Source: Auanema rhodensis
Taxonomy: Eukaryota > Nematoda > Chromadorea > Rhabditida > Rhabditidae
Direction: 5' to 3'
Assembly: GCA_964057225.1 (NCBI GenBank)
Contig: OZ059897.1
Coordinates: 1,612,001-1,676,000, forward strand
DNA length: 64,000 nt
Positions 45,350 through 60,240 of the stretch are shown piece after piece. The translations under genes were made by a program, and so were the position numbers. Positions within the stretch are counted from its first letter, which is position 1, and each line of letters starts with the position of its first letter. The notes below the pieces were generated by a model. It did no database searches, was not told where the DNA came from, and saw nothing but the letters and a program-made list of their open reading frames with translations.

Positions 45350-48300
45350 TGTGAACTTATATCAGTTGATATCTCGGTGCATTTTTAAGCTAGCGCAAAT
45401 CTAATAACAAAGATCGACGCAGCTTAAAAATCCGTTTCGAATGCACTATACTACATTGAGAAACGCTCAATACAAAAAATATTTATGATTGTTTGAAAAA
45501 AGATGCATTAGTGTATGTTGAGTTTCCATGTACACTCAACATTGCTTCCAAAAACATTTTGACAAAAATTTTCCCGAAAAATTTCAAGATAATTTTACAA
45601 AAAGTAGATGTTTTTAGATTCCTTTTTTTAAGGCAAAGACGATGGTAAATGTTATTCAACGAAAAAATTAATTCTTCAGGGTGAAAATCGAGGATATAAG
45701 TGTGAACTTATATCAGTTGATATCTCGGTGCATTTTTAAGCTAGCGCAAATCTGATAACACAGATCGACGCAGCTTAAAAATCCGCATCGAATGCACTAT
45801 ACTACATTGAGAAACGTTCAATACAAAAATTATTTATGATTGTTCGAAAAATGATGCATTAGTGTATGTTGAGTTACCATGTACACTCAACATTGCTTCC
45901 AAAAACATTTTGACAAAAATTTTCCCGAAAAATTTCAAGATAATTTTACGAAAAGTAGATGTTTTTAGATTTCTTTTTTTAAGGCGAAGACGATGGACAA
46001 TGTTATTCAACGAAAAAAGTAATTCTTCAGGGTGAAAATCGAGGATATAAGTGTGAACTTATATCAGTTGATATCTCGGTGCATTTTTAAGCTAGCGCAA
46101 ATCTGATAACACAGATCGACGCAGCTTAAAAATCCGCATCGAATGCACTATACTACATTGAGAAACGTTCAATACAAAAATTATTTATGATTGTTCGAAA
46201 AATGATGCATTAGTGTATGTTGAGTTTCCATGTACACTCAACATTGCTTCCAAAAACATTTTGACAAAAATTTTCCCGAAAAATTTCAAGATAATTTAAC
46301 AAAGAGTAGATGTTTTTAGATTTCTTTTTTTAAGGCGAAGACGATGGCCAATGTTATTCAACGAAAAAATCAATTCTTCAGGGTGAAAATCGAGGATTTA
46401 AGTGTGAACTTATATCAGTTGATATCTCGGTGAATTTTTAAGCTAGCGCAAATCTGATAACACAGATCGACGCAGCTTAAAAATCCGCATCGAATGCATT
46501 ATTTTACATTAGAAAACGCTCAATACAAAAATAATTTATGATTGTCTGAAAAATGATGCATTAGTGTATGTTGAGTTTCCATGTACACTCAACATTGCTT
46601 CCAAAAACATTTTGACAAAAATTTTCCCGAAAAATTTCAAGATAATTTAACAAAGAGTAGATGTTTTTAGATTCTTTTTTTTAAGGCGAAGACGATGGAC
46701 AATGTTATTCAACGAAAAAATTAATTCTTCAGGGTGAAAATCGAGGATATAAGTGTGAACTTATATCAGTTGATATCTCGGTGAATTTTTAAGCTAGCGC
46801 AAATCTGACAACACAGATCGACGCAGCTTAAAAATCCGCATCGAATACACTATACTACATTTAGAAACGTTCAATACAAAAATTATTTATGATTGTTCGA
46901 AAAATGATGCATTAGTGTATGTTGAGTTTCCATGTACACTCAACATTGCTTCTAAAAACATTTTGACAAAAATTTTCCCGAAAAATTTCAAGATAATTTT
47001 ACAAAAACTAGATGTTTTTAGATTCCTTTTCTTAAGGCGAAGACGATGGACAATGTTATTCAACGAAAAAATTAGTTCTTCAGGGTGAAAATCGAGGATA
47101 TAAGTGTGAACTTATATCAGTTGATATCTCGGTGCATTTTTAAGCTAGCGCAAATCTAATAACAAAGATCGACGCAGCTTAAAAATCCGTTTCGAATGCA
47201 CTATACTACATTGAGAAACGCTCAATACAAAAAATATTTATAATTGTTTGAAAAAAGATGCATTAGTGTATGTTGAGTTTCCATGTACACTCAACATTGC
47301 TTCCAAAAACATTTTGACAAAAATTTTCCCGAAAAATTTCAAGATAATTTTACAAAAACTAGATGTTTTTAGATTCCTTTTTTTAAGGCGAAGACGATGG
47401 ACAATGTTATTCAACAAAAAAATTAATTCTTCAGGGTGAAAATCGAGGATATAAGTGTGAACTTATATCAGTTGATATCTCGGTGCATTTTTAAGCTAGC
47501 GCAAATCTAATAACAAAGATCGACGCAGCTTAAAAATCCGTTTCGAATGCACTATACTACATTGAGAAACGCTCAATACAAAAATTATTTATGATTGTTT
47601 GAAAAAAGATGCATTAGTGTATGTTGAGTTTCCATGTACACTCAACATTGCTTCCAAAAACATTTTGACAAAAATTTTCCCGAAAAATTTCAAGATAATT
47701 TTACAAAAACTAGATGTTTTTAGATTCCTTTTTTTAAGGCAAAGACGATGGACAATGTTAATCAACGAAAAAATTAATTCTTCAGGGTGAAAATCGAGGA
47801 TATAAGTGTGAACTTATATCAGTTGATATCTCGGTGAATTTTTAAGCTAACTCAAATCTGATAACACAGATCGACGCAGCTTAAAAATCCGTTTCGAATG
47901 CATTATACTACATTGGGAAACGCTCAATACAAAAATTATTTATGATTGTTTGAAAAAAGATGCATTAGTGTATGTTGAGTTTCCATGTACACTCAACATT
48001 GCTTCCAAAAACATTTTGACAAAAATTTTCCCGAAAAATTTCAAGATAATTTTACAAAAACTAGATGTTTTTAGATTCCTTTTTTTAAGGCGAAGACGAT
48101 GGACAATGTTATTCAACAAAAAAATTAATTCTTCAGGGTGAAAATCGAGGATATAAGTGTGAACTTATATCAGTTGATATCTCGGTGCATTTTTAAGCTA
48201 GCGCAAATCTAATAACAAAGATCGACGCAGCTTAAAAATCCGTTTCGAATGCACTATACTACATTGAGAAACGCTCAATACAAAAAATATTTATGATTGT

Positions 48301-49790
48301 TTGAAAAAAGATGCATTAGTGTATGTTGAGTTTCCATGTACACTCAACATTGCTTCCAAAAACATTTTGACAAAAATTTTCCCGAAAAATTTCAAGATAA
48401 TTTTACAAAAAGTAGATGTTTTTAGATTCCTTTTTTTAAGGCAAAGACGATGGTAAATGTTATTCAACGAAAAAATTAATTCTTCAGGGTGAAAATCGAG
48501 GATATAAGTGTGAACTTATATCAGTTGATATCTCGGTGCATTTTTAAGCTAGCGCAAATCTGATAACACAGATCGACGCAGCTTAAAAATCCGCATCGAA
48601 TGCACTATACTACATTGAGAAACGTTCAATACAAAAATTATTTATGATTGTTCGAAAAATGATGCATTAGTGTATGTTGAGTTACCATGTACACTCAACA
48701 TTGCTTCCAAAAACATTTTGACAAAAATTTTCCCGAAAAATTTCAAGATAATTTTACGAAAAGTAGATGTTTTTAGATTTCTTTTTTTAAGGCGAAGACG
48801 ATGGACAATGTTATTCAACGAAAAAAGTAATTCTTCAGGGTGAAAATCGAGGATATAAGTGTGAACTTATATCAGTTGATATCTCGGTGCATTTTTAAGC
48901 TAGCGCAAATCTGATAACACAGATCGACGCAGCTTAAAAATCCGCATCGAATGCACTATACTACATTGAGAAACGTTCAATACAAAAATTATTTATGATT
49001 GTTCGAAAAATGATGCATTAGTGTATGTTGAGTTTCCATGTACACTCAACATTGCTTCCAAAAACATTTTGACAAAAATTTTCCCGAAAAATTTCAAGAT
49101 AATTTAACAAAGAGTAGATGTTTTTAGATTTCTTTTTTTAAGGCGAAGACGATGGCCAATGTTATTCAACGAAAAAATTAATTCTTCAGGGTGAAAATCG
49201 AGGATTTAAGTGTGAACTTATATCAGTTGATATCTCGGTGAATTTTTAAGCTAGCGCAAATCTGATAACACAGATCGACGCAGCTTAAAAATCCGCATCG
49301 AATGCATTATTTTACATTGAAAAACGCTCAATACAAAAATAATTTATGATTGTCTGAAAAATGATGCATTAGTGTATGTTGAGTTTCCATGTACACTCAA
49401 CATTGCTTCCAAAAACATTTTGACAAAAATTTTCCCGAAAAATTTCAAGATAATTTAACAAAGAGTAGATGTTTTTAGATTCTTTTTTTTAAGGCGAAGA
49501 CGATGGACAATGTTATTCAACGAAAAAATTAATTCTTCAGGGTGAAAATCGAGGATATAAGTGTGAACTTATATCAGTTGATATCTCGGTGAATTTTTAA
49601 GCTAGCGCAAATCTGACAACACAGATCGACGCAGCTTAAAAATCCGCATCGAATACACTATACTACATTTAGAAACGTTCAATACAAAAATTATTTATGA
49701 TTGTTCGAAAAATGATGCATTAGTGTATGTTGAGTTTCCATGTACACTCAACATTGCTTCCAAAAACATTTTGACAAAAATTTTCCCGAA
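45350..49790 (+). repeat. Eight-monomer offset duplication in the 351-bp satellite
   Basis: About 45.35-46.99 kb recurs at about 48.16-49.79 kb (offset 2808 = 8 x 351). Shared markers are GAGTTACCATGTAC, GAAAAAAGTAATTC, GATGGCCAATG, GCATTATTTTACATT and GAATACACTATAC in the same order. Confidence 0.8.
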
Positions 49791-52700
49791 AAATTTCAAG
49801 ATAATTTAACAAAGAGTAGATGTTTTTAGTTTCTTTTTTTTAAGGCGAAGACGATGGACAATGTTATTCAACGAAAAAATTAATTCTTCAGGGTGAAAAT
49901 CGAGGATATAAGTGTGAACTTATATCAGTTGATATCTCGGTGAATTTTTAAGCTAGCGCAAATCTGATAACACAGATCGACGCAGCTTAAAAATTTGTTT
50001 CGAATGCACTATACTACATTGAGAAACGCTCAATACAAAAGTATTTATGATTGTTTGAAAAAAGATGCATTAGTGTATGTTGAGTTTCCATGTACACTCA
50101 ACATTGCTTCCAAAAACATTTTGACAAAAATTTTCCCGAAAAATTTCAAGATAGTTTTACGAAAAGTAGATGTTTTTAGATTTCTTTTTTTAAGGCGAAG
50201 ACGATGGACAATGTTATTCAACGAAAAAATTAATTCTTCAGGGTGAAAATCGAGGATTTAAGTGTGAACTTATATCAGTTGATATCTCGGTGAATTTTTA
50301 AGCTAGCGCAAATCTGATAACACAGATCGACGCAGCTTAAAAATCCGCATCGAATGCATTATACTACATTGAAAAACGCTCAATACAAGAATAATTTATG
50401 ATTGTTTGAAAAATGATGCAGTAGTGTATGTTGAGTTTCCATGTACACTCAACATTGCTTCCAAAAACATTTTGACAAAAAATTTCCTGAAAAATTTCAA
50501 GATAATTTAACAAAGAGTAGATGTTTTTAGATTCTTTTTTTTAAGGCAAAGACGATGGACAATGTTATTCAACGAAAAAATTAATTCTTCAGGGTGAAAA
50601 TCGAGGATATAAGTGTGAACTTATATCAGTTGATATCTCGGTGCATTTTTAAGCTAGCGCAAATCTGATAACACAGATCGACGCAGCTTAAAAATTTGTT
50701 TCGAATGCACTATACCACATTGAGAAACGCTCAATACAAAAGTTATTTATAATTGTTTGAAAAATGATGCATTAGTGTATGTTGAGTTTCCATGTACACT
50801 CAACATTGCTTCCAAAAACATTTTGACAAAAATTTTCCCGAAAAATTTCAAGATAATTTTACGAAAAGTAGATGTTTTTAGATTTCTTTTTTTAAGGCGA
50901 AGACGATGGACAATGTTATTCAACGAAAAAATTAATTCTTCAGGGTGAAAATCGAGGATTTAAGTGTGAACTTATATCAGTTGATATCTCGGTGAATTTT
51001 TAAGCTAGCGCAAATCTGATAACACAGATCGACGCAGCTTAAAAATCCGCATCGAATGCATTATACTACATTGAAAAACGCTCAATACAAGAATAATTTA
51101 TGATTGTTTGAAAAATGATGCAGTAGTGTATGTTGAGTTTCCATGTACACTCAACATTGCTTCCAAAAACATTTTGACAAAAAATTTCCCGAAAAATTTC
51201 AAGATAATTTAACAAAGAGTAGATGTTTTTAGATTCTTTTTTTTAAGGCAAAGACGATGGACAATGTTATTCAACGAAAAAATTAATTCTTCAGGGTGAA
51301 AATCGAGGATATAAGTGTGAACTTATATCAGTTGATATCTCGGTGCATTTTTAAGCTAGCGCAAATCTGATAACACAGATCGACGCAGCTTAAAAATTTG
51401 TTTCGAATGCACTATACCACATTGAGAAACGCTCAATACAAAAGTTATTTATGATTGTTTGAAAAATGATGCATTAGTGTATGTTGAGTTTCCATGTACA
51501 CTCAACATTGCTTCCAAAAACATTTTGACAAAAATTTTCCCGAAAAATTTCAAGATAATTTTACGAAAAGTAGATGTTTTTAGATTTCTTTTTTTAAGGC
51601 GAAGACGATGGACAATGTTATTCAACGAAAAAATTAATTCTTCAGGGTGAAAATCGAGGATATAATTGTGAACTTATATCAGTTGATATCTTGGTGCATT
51701 TTTAAGCTAGCGCAAATCTGATAACACAGATCGACGCAGCTTAAAAATTTGTTTTGAATGCACTATACCACATTGAGAAACGCTCAATACAAAAGTTATT
51801 TATGATTGTTTGAAAAATGATGCATTAGTGTATGTTGAGTTTCCATGTACACTCAACATTGCTTCCAAAAACATTTTGACAAAAATTTTCCCGAAAAATT
51901 TCAAGATAATTTAACAAAGAGTAGATGTTTTTAGATTCCTTTTTTTAAGGCGAAGACGATGGACAATGTTATTCAACGAAAAAATTAATTCTTCAGGGTG
52001 AAAATCGAGGATATAAGTGTGAACTTATATCAGTTGATATCTTGGTGCATTTTTAAGCTAGCGCAAATCTGATAACACAGATCGACGCAGCTTAAAAATT
52101 TGTTTCGAATGCACTATACCACATTGAGAAACGCTCAATACAAAAATTATTTATGATTGTTTGAAAAATGATGCATTAGTGTATGTTGAGTTTCCATGTA
52201 CACTCAACATTGCTTCCAAAAACATTTTGACAAAAAATTTCCCGAAAAATTTCAAGATAATTTAACAAAGAGTAGATGTTTTTAGATTCTTTTTTTTAAG
52301 GCAAAGACGATGGACAATGTTATTCAACGAAAAAATTAATTCTTCAGGGTGAAAATCGAGGATATAAGTGTGAACTTATATCAGTTGATATCTCGGTGCA
52401 TTTTTAAGCTAGCGCAAATCTGATAACACAGATCGACGCAGCTTAAAAATTTGTTTCGAATGCACTATACCACATTGAGAAACGCTCAATACAAAAGTTA
52501 TTTATGATTGTTTGAAAAATGATGCATTAGTGTATGTTGAGTTTCCATGTACACTCAACATTGCTTCCAAAAACATTTTGACAAAAATTTTCCCGAAAAA
52601 TTTCAAGATAATTTTACGAAAAGTAGATGTTTTTAGATTTCTTTTTTTAAGGCGAAGACGATGGACAATGTTATTCAACGAAAAAATTAATTCTTCAGGG

Positions 52701-55700
52701 TGAAAATCGAGGATTTAAGTGTGAACTTATATCAGTTGATATCTCGGTGAATTTTTAAGCTAGCGCAAATCTGATAACACAGATCGACGCAGCTTAAAAA
52801 TCCGCATCGAATGCATTATACTACATTGAAAAACGCTCAATACAAGAATAATTTATGATTGTTTGAAAAATGATGCAGTAGTGTATGTTGAGTTTCCATG
52901 TACACTCAACATTGCTTCCAAAAACATTTTGACAAAAAATTTCCCGAAAAATTTCAAGATAATTTAACAAAGAGTAGATGTTTTTAGATTCTTTTTTTTA
53001 AGGCAAAGACGATGGACAATGTTATTCAACGAAAAAATTAATTCTTCAGGGTGAAAATCGAGGATATAAGTGTGAACTTATATCAGTTGATATCTCGGTG
53101 CATTTTTAAGCTAGCGCAAATCTGATAACACAGATCGACGCAGCTTAAAAATTTGTTTCGAATGCACTATACCACATTGAGAAACGCTCAATACAAAAGT
53201 TATTTATGATTGTTTGAAAAATGATGCATTAGTGTATGTTGAGTTTCCATGTTCACTCAACATTGCTTCCAAAAACATTTTGACAAAAATTTTCCCGAAA
53301 AATTTCAAGATAATTTTACGAAAAGTAGATGTTTTTAGATTTCTTTTTTTAAGGCGAAGACGATGGACAATGTTATTCAACGAAAAAATTAATTCTTCAG
53401 GGTGAAAATCGAGGATATAAGTGTGAACTTATATCAGTTGATATCTTGGTGCATTTTTAAGCTAGCGCAAATCTGATAACACAGATCGACGCAGCTTAAA
53501 AATTTGTTTTGAATGCACTATACCACATTGAGAAACGCTCAATACAAATGTTATTTATGATTGTTTGAAAAATGATGCATTAGTGTATGTTGAGTTTCCA
53601 TGTACACTCAACATTGCTTCCAAAAACATTTTGACAAAAATTTTCCCGAAAAATTTCAAGATAATTTAACAAAGAGTAGATGTTTTTAGATTCCTTTTTT
53701 TAAGGCGAAGACGATGGACAATGTTATTCAACGAAAAAATTAATTCTTCAGGGTGAAAATCGAGGATATAAGTGTGAACTTATATCAGTTGATATCTTGG
53801 TGCATTTTTAAGCTAGCGCAAATCTGATAACACAGATCGACGCAGCTTAAAAATTTGTTTCGAATGCACTATACCACATTGAGAAACGCTCAATACAAAA
53901 ATTATTTATGATTGTTTGAAAAATGATGCATTAGTGTATGTTGAGTTTCCATGTACACTCAACATTGCTTCCAAAAACATTTTGACAAAAATTTTCCCGA
54001 AAAATTTCAAGATAATTTAACAAAGAGTAGATGTTTTTAGATTCCTTTTTTTAAGGCGAAGACGATGGACAATGTTATTCAACGAAAAAATTAATTCTTC
54101 AGGGTGAAAATCGAGGATATAAGTGTGAACTTATATCAGTTGATATCTTGGTGCATTTTTAAGCTAGCGCAAATCTGATAACACAGATCGACGCAGCTTA
54201 AAAATCCGCATCGAATGCACTATACTACATTGAGAAACGCTCAATACAAAAATTATTTATGATTGTTTGAAAAATGATGCATTAGTGTATGTTGAGTTTC
54301 CATGTACACTCAACATTGCTTCCAAAAACATTTTGACAAAAATTTTCCCGAAAAATTTCAAGATAATTTTACGAAAAGTAGATGTTTTTAGATTTCTTTT
54401 TTAAAGGCGAAGACGATGGACAATGTTATTCAACGAAAAAATTAATTCTTCAGGGTGAAAATCGAGGATTTAAGTGTGAACTTATATCAGTTGATATCTC
54501 GGTGAATTTTTAAGCTAGCGCAAATCTGATAACACAGATCGACGCAGCTTAAAAATCCGCATCGAATGCACTATACTACATTGAGAAACGTTCAATACAA
54601 AAATTATTTATGATTGTTCGAAAAATGATGCATTAGTGTATGTTGAGTTTCCATGTACACTCAACATTGCTTCCAAAAACATTTTGACAAAAATTTTCCC
54701 GAAAAATTTCAGGATAATTTAACAAAGAGTAGATGTTTTTAGATTCCTTTTTGTAAGGCAAAGACGATGGACAATGTTATTCAACGAAAAAATTAATTCT
54801 TCAGGGTGAAAATCGAGGATATAAGTGTGAACTTATATCAGTTGATATCTCGGTGCATTTTTAAGCTAGCGCAAATCTGATAACACAGATCGACGCAGCT
54901 TAAAAATTTGTTTCGAATGCACTATACCACATTGAGAAACGCTCAATACAAAAGTTATTTATGATTGTTTGAAAAATGATGCATTAGTGTATGTTGAGTT
55001 TCCATGTACACTCAACATTGCTTCCAAAAACATTTTGACAAAAATTTTCCCGAAAAATTTCAAGATAATTTTACGAAAAGTAGATGTTTTTAGATTTCTT
55101 TTTTTAAGGCGAAGACGATGGACAATGTTATTCAACGAAAAAATTAATTCTTCAGGGTGAAAATCGAGGATATAAGTGTGAACTTATATCAGTTGATATC
55201 TTGGTGCATTTTTAAGCTAGCGCAAATCTGATAACACAGATCGACGCAGCTTAAAAATTTGTTTTGAATGCACTATACCACATTGAGAAACGCTCAATAC
55301 AAAAGTTATTTATGATTGTTTGAAAAATGATGCATTAGTGTATGTTGAGTTTCCATGTACACTCAACATTGCTTCCAAAAACATTTTGACAAAAATTTTC
55401 CCGAAAAATTTCAAGATAATTTTACGAAAAGTAGATGTTTTTAGATTTCTTTTTTAAAGGCGAAGACGATGGACAATGTTATTCAACGAAAAAATTAATT
55501 CTTCAGGGTGAAAATCGAGGATATAAGTGTGAACTTATATCAGTTGATATCTTGGTGCATTTTTAAGCTAGCGCAAATCTGATAACACAGATCGACGCAG
55601 CTTAAAAATTTGTTTCGAATGCACTATACCACATTGAAAAACGCTCAATACAAAAATTATTTATGATTGTTTGAAAAATGATGCATTAGTGTATGTTGAG

Positions 55701-58249
55701 TTTCCATGTACACTCAACATTGCTTCCAAAAACATTTTGACCAAAATTTTCCCGAAAAATTTCAAGATAATTTAACAAAGAGTAGATGTTTTTAGATTCT
55801 TTTTTTCAAGGCGAAGACGATGGACAATGTTATTCAACGAAAAAATTAATTCTTCAGGGTGAAAATCGAGGATATAAGTGTGAACTTATATCAGTTGATA
55901 TCTTGGTGCATTTTTAAGCTAGCGCAAATCTGATAACACAGATCGACGCAGCTTAAAAATTTGTTTTGAATGCACTATACCACATTGAGAAACGCTCAAT
56001 ACAAAAGTTATTTATGATTGTTTGAAAAATGATGCATTAGTGTATGTTGAGTTTCCATGTACACTCAACATTGCTTCCAAAAACATTTTGACCAAAATTT
56101 TCCCGAAAAATTTCAAGATAATTTCACGAAAAGTAGATGTTTTTAGATTCCTTTTTTTAAGGCGAAGACGATGGTAAATGTTATTCAACGAAAAAATTAA
56201 TTCTTCAGGGTGAAAATCGAGGATATAAATGTGAACTTATATCAGTTGATATCTCGGTGCATTTTTAAGCTAGCGCAAATCTGATAACACAGATCGACGC
56301 AGCTTAAAAATCCGCATCGAATGCACTATACCACATTGAAAAACGCTCAATACAAAAATTATTTATGATTGTTTGAAAAATGATGCATTAGTGTATGTTG
56401 AGTTTCCATGTACACTCAACATTGCTTCCAAAAACATTTTGACAAAAATTTTCCCGAAAAATTTCAAGATAATTTCACGAAAAGTAGATGTTTTTAGATT
56501 CCTTTTTTTAAGGCGAAGACGATGGTAAATGTTATTCAACGAAAAAATTAATTCTTCAGGGTGAAAATCGAGGATATAAGTGTGAACTTATATCAGTTGA
56601 TATCTCGGTGCATTTTTAAGCTAGCGCAAATCTGATAACACAGATCGACGCAGCTAAAAAATCCGCATCGAATGCACTATACTACATTGAGAAACGTTCA
56701 ATACAAAAATTAGTTATGATCGTTTGAAAAATGATGCATTAGTGTATGTTGAGTTTCCATGTACACTCAACATTGCTTCCAAAAACATTTTGACAAAAAT
56801 TTTCCCGAAAAATTTCAAGATAATTTTACGAAAAGTAGATGTTTTTAGATTTCTTTTTTTAAGGCGAAGACGATGGACAACGTTATTCAACGAAAAAATT
56901 AATTCTTCAGAGTGAAAATCGAGGATACAAGTGTGAACTTATATCAGTTGATATCTCGGTGAATTTTTAAGCTAGCGCAAATCTGACAACACAGATCGAC
57001 GCAGCTTAAAAATCCGCATCGAATGCACTATACTACATTGAGAAACGTTCAATACAAAAATCATTTATGATTGTTCGAAAAATGATGCATTAGTGTATGT
57101 TGAGTTTCCATGTACACTCAACATTGCTTCCAAAAACATTTTGACAAAAATTTTCCCGAAAAATTTCAAGATAATTTTACGAAAAGTAGATGTTTTTAGA
57201 TTTCTTTTTTTAAGGCGAAGAGGATGGACAATGTTATTCAACGAAAAAATTAATTCTTCAGGGTGAAAATCGAGGATATAAGTGTGAACTTATATCAGTT
57301 GATATCTCGGTGCATTTCTAAGCTAGCGCAAATCTGATAACACAGATCGACGCAGCTTAAAAATCCGCATCGAATGCATTATACTACATTGAGAAACGTT
57401 CAATACAAAAATTATTTATGATTGTTCGAAAAATGATGCATTAGTGTATGTTGAGTTTCCATGTACACTCAACATTGCTTCCAAAAACATTTTGACAAAA
57501 ATTTTCCCGAAAAATTTCAAGATAATTTTACGAAAAGTAGGTGTTTTTAGATTTCTTCTTTCAAGGCGAAGACGATGAACAATGTTATTCAACGAAAAAA
57601 TAAATTCTTCAGGGTGAAAATCGAGGATATAAGTGTGAACTTATATCAGTTGATATCTCGGTGAATTTTTAAGCTAGCGCAAATCTGATAACACAGATCG
57701 ACGCAGCTTAAAAATCCACATCGAATGCATTATACTACATTGAGAAACGTTCAATACAAAAATTATCTATGATTGTTCGAAAAATGATGCATTAGTGTAT
57801 GTTGAGTTTCCATGTACACTCAACATTGCTTCCAAAAACATTTTGACAAAAATTTTCCCGAAAAATTTCAAGATAATTTTACGAAAAGTAGATGTTTTTA
57901 GATTTCTTTTTTTAAGGCAAAGACGATGGACAATGTTATTCAACGAAAAAATTAATTCTTCAGGGTGAAAATCGAGGATACAAGTGTGAACTTATATCAG
58001 TTGATATCTCGGTGAATTTTTAAGCTAGCGCAAATCTGACAACACAGATCGACGCAGCTTAAAAATCCGCATCGAATGCACTATACTATATTGAGAAACG
58101 TTCAATACAAAAATTATTTATGATTGTTCGAAAAATGATGCATTAGTGTATGTTGAGTTTCCATGTACACTCAACATTGCTTCCAAAAACATTTTGACAA
58201 AAATTTTCCCGAAAAATTTCAAGATAATTTTACGAAAAGTAGATGTTTT

Positions 58250-60240
58250 TAGATTTCTTTTTTAAAGGCGAAGACGATGGACAATGTTATTCAACGAAAA
58301 AATTAATTCTTCAGGGTGAAAATCGAGGATATAAGTGTGAACTTATATCAGTTGATATCTTGGTGCATTTTTAAGCTAGCGCAAATCTGATAACACAGAT
58401 CGACGCAGCTTAAAAATTTGTTTCGAATGCACTATACCACATTGAAAAACGCTCAATACAAAAATTATTTATGATTGTTTGAAAAATGATGCATTAGTGT
58501 ATGTTGAGTTTCCATGTACACTCAACATTGCTTCCAAAAACATTTTGACAAAAATTTTCCCGAAAAATTTCAAGATAATTTTACGAAAAGTAGATGTTTT
58601 TAGATTTCTTTTTTTAAGGCGAAGACGATGGACAATGTTATTCAACGAAAAAATTAATTCTTCAGGGTGAAAATCGAGGATACAAGTGTGAACTTATATC
58701 AGTTGATATCTCGGTGAATTTTTAAGCTAGCGCAAATCTGACAACACAGATCGACGCAGCTTAAAAATCCGCATCGAATGCACTATACTACATTGAGAAA
58801 CGTTCAATACAAAAATTATTTATGATTGTTCGAAAAATGATGCATTAGTGTATGTTGAGTTTCCATGTACACTCAACATTGCTTCCAAAAACATTTTGAC
58901 AAAAATTTTCCCGAAAAATTTCAAGATAATTTTACGAAAAGTAGATGTTTTTAGATTTCTTTTTTAAAGGCGAAGACGATGGACAGTGTTATTCAACGAA
59001 AAAATTAATTCTTCAGGGTGAAAATCGAGGATATAAGTGTGAACTTATATCAGTTGATATCTCGGTGCATTTTTAAGCTAGCGCAAATCTGATAACACAG
59101 ATCGACGCAGTTTAAAAATCCGCATCGAATGCATTATACCACATTGAGAAACGCTCAATACAAAAGTTATTTATGATTGTTTGAAAAATGATGCATTAGT
59201 GTATGTTGAGTTTCCATGTACACTCAACATTGCTTCCAAAAACATTTTGACAAAAATTTTCCCGAAAAATTTCAAGATAATTTTACGAAAAGTAGATGTT
59301 TTTAGATTTCTTTTTTAAAGGCGAAGACGATGGACAATGTTATTCAACGAAAAAATTAATTCTTCAGGGTGAAAATCGAGGATATAAGTGTGAACTTATA
59401 TCAGTTGATATCTTGGTGCATTTTTAAGCTAGCGCAAATCTGATAACACAGATCGACGCAGCTTAAAAATTTGTTTCGAATGCACTATACCACATTGAAA
59501 AACGCTCAATACAAAAATTATTTATGATTGTTTGAAAAATGATGCATTAGTGTATGTTGAGTTTCCATGTACACTCAACATTGCTTCCAAAAACATTTTG
59601 ACAAAAATTTTCCCGAAAAATTTCAAGATAATTTTACGAAAAGTAGATGTTTTTAAATTTCTTTTTTTAAGGCGAAGACGATGGACAATGTTATTCAACG
59701 AAAAAATTAATTCTTCAGGGTGAAAATCGAGGATACAAGTGTGAACTTATATCAGTTGATATCTCGGTGAATTTTTAAGCTAGCGCAAATCTGACAACAC
59801 AGATCGACGCAGCTTAAAAATCCGCATCGAATGCACTATACTACATTGAGAAACGTTCAATACAAAAATTATTTATGATTGTTCGAAAAATGATGCATTA
59901 GTGTATGTTGAGTTTCCATGTACACTCAACATTGCTTCCAAAAACATTTTGACAAAAATTTTCCCGAAAAATTTCAAGATAATTTTACGAAAAGTAGATG
60001 TTTTTAGATTTCTTTTTTAAAGGCGAAGACGATGGACAGTGTTATTCAACGAAAAAATTAATTCTTCAGGGTGAAAATCGAGGATATAAGTGTGAACTTA
60101 TATCAGTTGATATCTCGGTGCATTTTTAAGCTAGCGCAAATCTGATAACACAGATCGACGCAGTTTAAAAATCCGCATCGAATGCATTATACCACATTGA
60201 GAAACGCTCAATACAAAAGTTATTTATGATTGTTTGAAAA
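58250..60240 (+). repeat. Three-monomer tandem duplication in the 351-bp satellite
   Basis: TTTTTTAAAGGCG at about 58257 recurs at 59310, and GATGGACAGTGTTATT at about 58978 recurs at about 60031, both offset by 1053 bp (3 x 351). Confidence 0.7.
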